This document shows positions 22,099-23,344 of a stretch of 23,344 nt of DNA, one piece after another. The DNA is from JACDAF01 sp036276035 (GTDB lineage: Bacteria; Chloroflexota; Limnocylindria; P2-11E): positions 1 through 23,344 of the forward strand of contig DASUCM010000006.1 in NCBI GenBank assembly GCA_036276035.1, given 5' to 3'. The notes below the pieces were generated by a model that saw only the letters and a list, made by a program, of their open reading frames with translations, was not told where the DNA came from and ran no database searches. Position 1 is the first letter of the stretch; each line of letters begins with the position of its first letter. A program made the translations under genes and the position numbers.

Positions 22099-22413
22099 TT
22101 ACCCCTCGATGGTCGCGAGGATGTCCTTCTCGGAAAGGACGATGTATTCCTCGTCATCGAGCTTGAACTCGGTGCCGGAGTACTTCTGGAAGAGGACGCG
22201 GTCGCCCTCCTTCAGCTCCACCTTGATGCGCTCGCCGGTGTCGGGGTGACGGTCACCCGGGCCGACCGCGAGGACCTTGCCCTCCTGTGGCTTGTCCTTC
22301 ACCGTGTCCGGAAGGACGATCCCGCTCTTGGTCATCTCCTCGCGCTCGAGGGCCTTGACGACCACGCGGGAGCCGAGGGGCTTGAGCTTGAGCTTCGTCG
22401 CGACTGTTGCCAT
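22099..22413 (-). CDS. groES: Co-chaperonin GroES (Hsp10)
   Basis: GroES caps the GroEL ring. The 104-residue protein shows KPLGSRVVVKALEREEMTKSGIVLPD (about 11-36, with the mobile loop EREEMTKSGIVLP), GKVLAVGPGDRHPDTGERI and the ending DDEEYIVLSEKDILATIEG. Length is normal. The ATG has a good GGGAGG ribosome binding site and a leader of nearly 100 bases that contains CIRCE. First gene of groES-groEL. Confidence 0.99.
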   Translation of the reverse strand: MATVATKLKLKPLGSRVVVKALEREEMTKSGIVLPDTVKDKPQEGKVLAVGPGDRHPDTGERIKVELKEGDRVLFQKYSGTEFKLDDEEYIVLSEKDILATIEG

Positions 22414-22485
22414 GTGTGCTCCCTCCCTTGTCTGGGCCTGCGTTTTCGCAGCGCGAAGCGCGGACGGAGCGCCTTTGGGGTGCCG

Positions 22486-22512
22486 TTAGCACTCGCGCAG
22501 CGTGACTGCTAA
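22486..22512 (-). promoter_or_regulatory. CIRCE operator (HrcA binding site)
   Basis: TTAGCACTC, a 9-base spacer, then GACTGCTAA; the standard inverted repeat is TTAGCACTC-N9-GAGTGCTAA, so one base differs. It sits just downstream of the -10 and over the expected transcription start, so bound HrcA would block groES-groEL initiation. hrcA itself is not in the window. Confidence 0.95.
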
Positions 22513-22513
22513 C

Positions 22514-22542
22514 ACTGTAGGCGGGGGGCCTGGAGGCGTCAA
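22514..22542 (-). promoter_or_regulatory. Sigma-70 promoter of groES-groEL
   Basis: On the reverse strand: TTGACG (22537-22542), a 17-base spacer and TACAGT (22514-22519). The expected start, about 22507, lies inside CIRCE. It has the best -35/-10 match and optimal spacing of any promoter in the window. Confidence 0.85.
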
Positions 22543-22590
22543 GGGAGGCCCGACAGGGGGCTCGCTCGGACGACAGGGCGGGCGGGGCGC

Positions 22591-22596
22591 TAGCCT
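22591..22596 (+). promoter_or_regulatory. -10 element of the enolase-superfamily gene, leaderless type
   Basis: TAGCCT, 8 bases before the GTG at 22605. No Shine-Dalgarno sequence or clear -35. Same TAGNCT form as the gatC, DUF2236, ligA and AAA+ elements. Confidence 0.5.
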
Positions 22597-22604
22597 CCGC
22601 CGCG

Positions 22605-23344
22605 GTGAAGGTCACGAAGCTCGAGACCTGGGTCCTCGAGGCCGAGGGCGAGCACATCGAGTTCGGCGCGGGGTCGTACTCGACCTTCAAGGCCATGGTC
22701 ATCGCGCTGACGACCGACGACGGCATCACGGGCTGGGGCGAGTGCATCGCCCGGCGGGCGCCGAAGGTCCTCGACTCGGTCGTCCGCGAGCTCCTCTGGC
22801 CGGTCGTGAACGGCCGCGACCCCCGGGACGTCGAGGGGATCTGGGACGAGTGCTTCGCGCTCCTCCGCCCGTGGGGTCACTACCGCGGCTTCGTGCAGGA
22901 GGCGATGAGCGGGATCGACTGCGCGCTCTGGGACATCGTCGCGAAGGCGCAGGGCATCCCGCTCTACAAGGCGCTCGGCGGCGCGGCGCGGACGAGCGTC
23001 TCGGTGTACGGCTCGAAGGTGTACACGGCCGAGCCGGCCGCGATGGCGCGCCAGGCCGCGGACCAGGTGCAGAAGGGTCACGTGGCGATCAAGATCCAGC
23101 TCGGCCGGAACGCGAAGTGGGGCGGGTACCGGGCGGACATCGCTGTCGCCGGCGCGATCCGCCAGGCCATCGGTCCGGACATCGAGATGGGCGCCGACGT
23201 GAACAGCGCGTACGACGCGGCGACGGCGATCAAGGTCTGCCACGAGATCGCGAAGCACGACCTCGCGTTCATCGAGGAGCCGGTCTTCCCCGACGACATC
23301 GACGGGTACGAGCTCATCCGCCGCTCGCAGCCGATCCCGCTCGC
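22605..23344 (+). CDS. Mandelate racemase/muconate lactonizing enzyme family protein, N-terminal 246 residues (partial)
   Basis: Enolase-superfamily sugar-acid dehydratase or racemase type; cut by the right edge. The N-terminal capping domain (1-125) includes VIALTTDDGITGWGEC and MSGIDCALWDIVAKAQGIPLYKALGG, both family blocks. The barrel begins at about 133. The usual K-x-K acid/base motif reads K163-I-Q165. Metal ligands visible are Asp198 (GADVNSAYD) and one Glu of FIEEP (224-225); the third ligand and the His-Asp dyad lie beyond the window. Substrate cannot be assigned. The GTG start is supported by TAGCCT 8 bases upstream and by the alignment-like N-terminus (MKVTKLETWV). Confidence 0.9.
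   Translation, partial: MKVTKLETWVLEAEGEHIEFGAGSYSTFKAMVIALTTDDGITGWGECIARRAPKVLDSVVRELLWPVVNGRDPRDVEGIWDECFALLRPWGHYRGFVQEAMSGIDCALWDIVAKAQGIPLYKALGGAARTSVSVYGSKVYTAEPAAMARQAADQVQKGHVAIKIQLGRNAKWGGYRADIAVAGAIRQAIGPDIEMGADVNSAYDAATAIKVCHEIAKHDLAFIEEPVFPDDIDGYELIRRSQPIPL

Overview
The window is a GC-rich bacterial chromosome segment (roughly 70% GC by eye), packed with genes and carrying no mobile element, CRISPR array, rRNA or tRNA that I can see. The gene set is housekeeping: GatCAB, LigA, a PcrA/UvrD helicase, GroES-GroEL with a CIRCE operator, PurU, and an ECF sigma/RskA pair. Leaderless-type promoters, GTG starts and the gene content fit a GC-rich Chloroflexota-like or actinobacterial-like lineage. 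That placement is inference, because no rRNA is present.

Layout. 1-4514 (minus): a gat operon, gatC-gatA-aminotransferase-HEAT protein-degenerate Rieske protein-gatB, with gatB cut by the window edge. 4537-6951 (plus): DUF2236/MpaB-like protein, DoxX-like membrane protein and a HicB-like/DinB fusion, all overlapping. 6961-11370 (minus): ligA, a winged-helix AAA+ ATPase and a tandem GNAT protein. 11389-13286 (plus): a CAP-domain exported protein and an exported protein with five 18-residue repeats. 13328-16010 (minus): pcrA/uvrD then a Rid-family gene. 16038-17570 (plus): an orphan cytoplasmic PAS histidine kinase. 17571-18233: a 660-base region without a protein gene. 18234-19519 (plus): ECF sigma factor and RskA-type anti-sigma factor. 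19516-22413 (minus): groES-groEL, a terminator, then purU. 22605-end (plus): the start of an enolase-superfamily (mandelate racemase-like) gene.

Two themes stand out. First, nearly every transcription unit begins with a TANNNT hexamer (often TAGNCT) only 6-8 bases before a start codon with no Shine-Dalgarno sequence, the pattern of leaderless mRNAs. At the divergent pairs gatC/DUF2236 and pcrA/kinase, the two opposed -10 hexamers share one central TA, giving very compact bidirectional promoters. Several internal operon genes (aminotransferase, DoxX, groEL, Rid, RskA) do have Shine-Dalgarno sequences. The two leading genes with a real 5' leader (groES and the repeat protein) instead have a TTGACG -35 box.

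Second, the 660-base gap holds a same-strand, roughly helically phased cluster of DnaA-box-like GTGGAYA motifs (one perfect TGTGGATAA). It also holds two candidate structured RNAs, each with a promoter-like hexamer at the right distance, pairing 5' and 3' ends and a T-run. This is the part most likely to hide something undescribed: a non-canonical replication origin or DnaA-binding locus, and one or two new small RNAs, the larger with 6S-like architecture.
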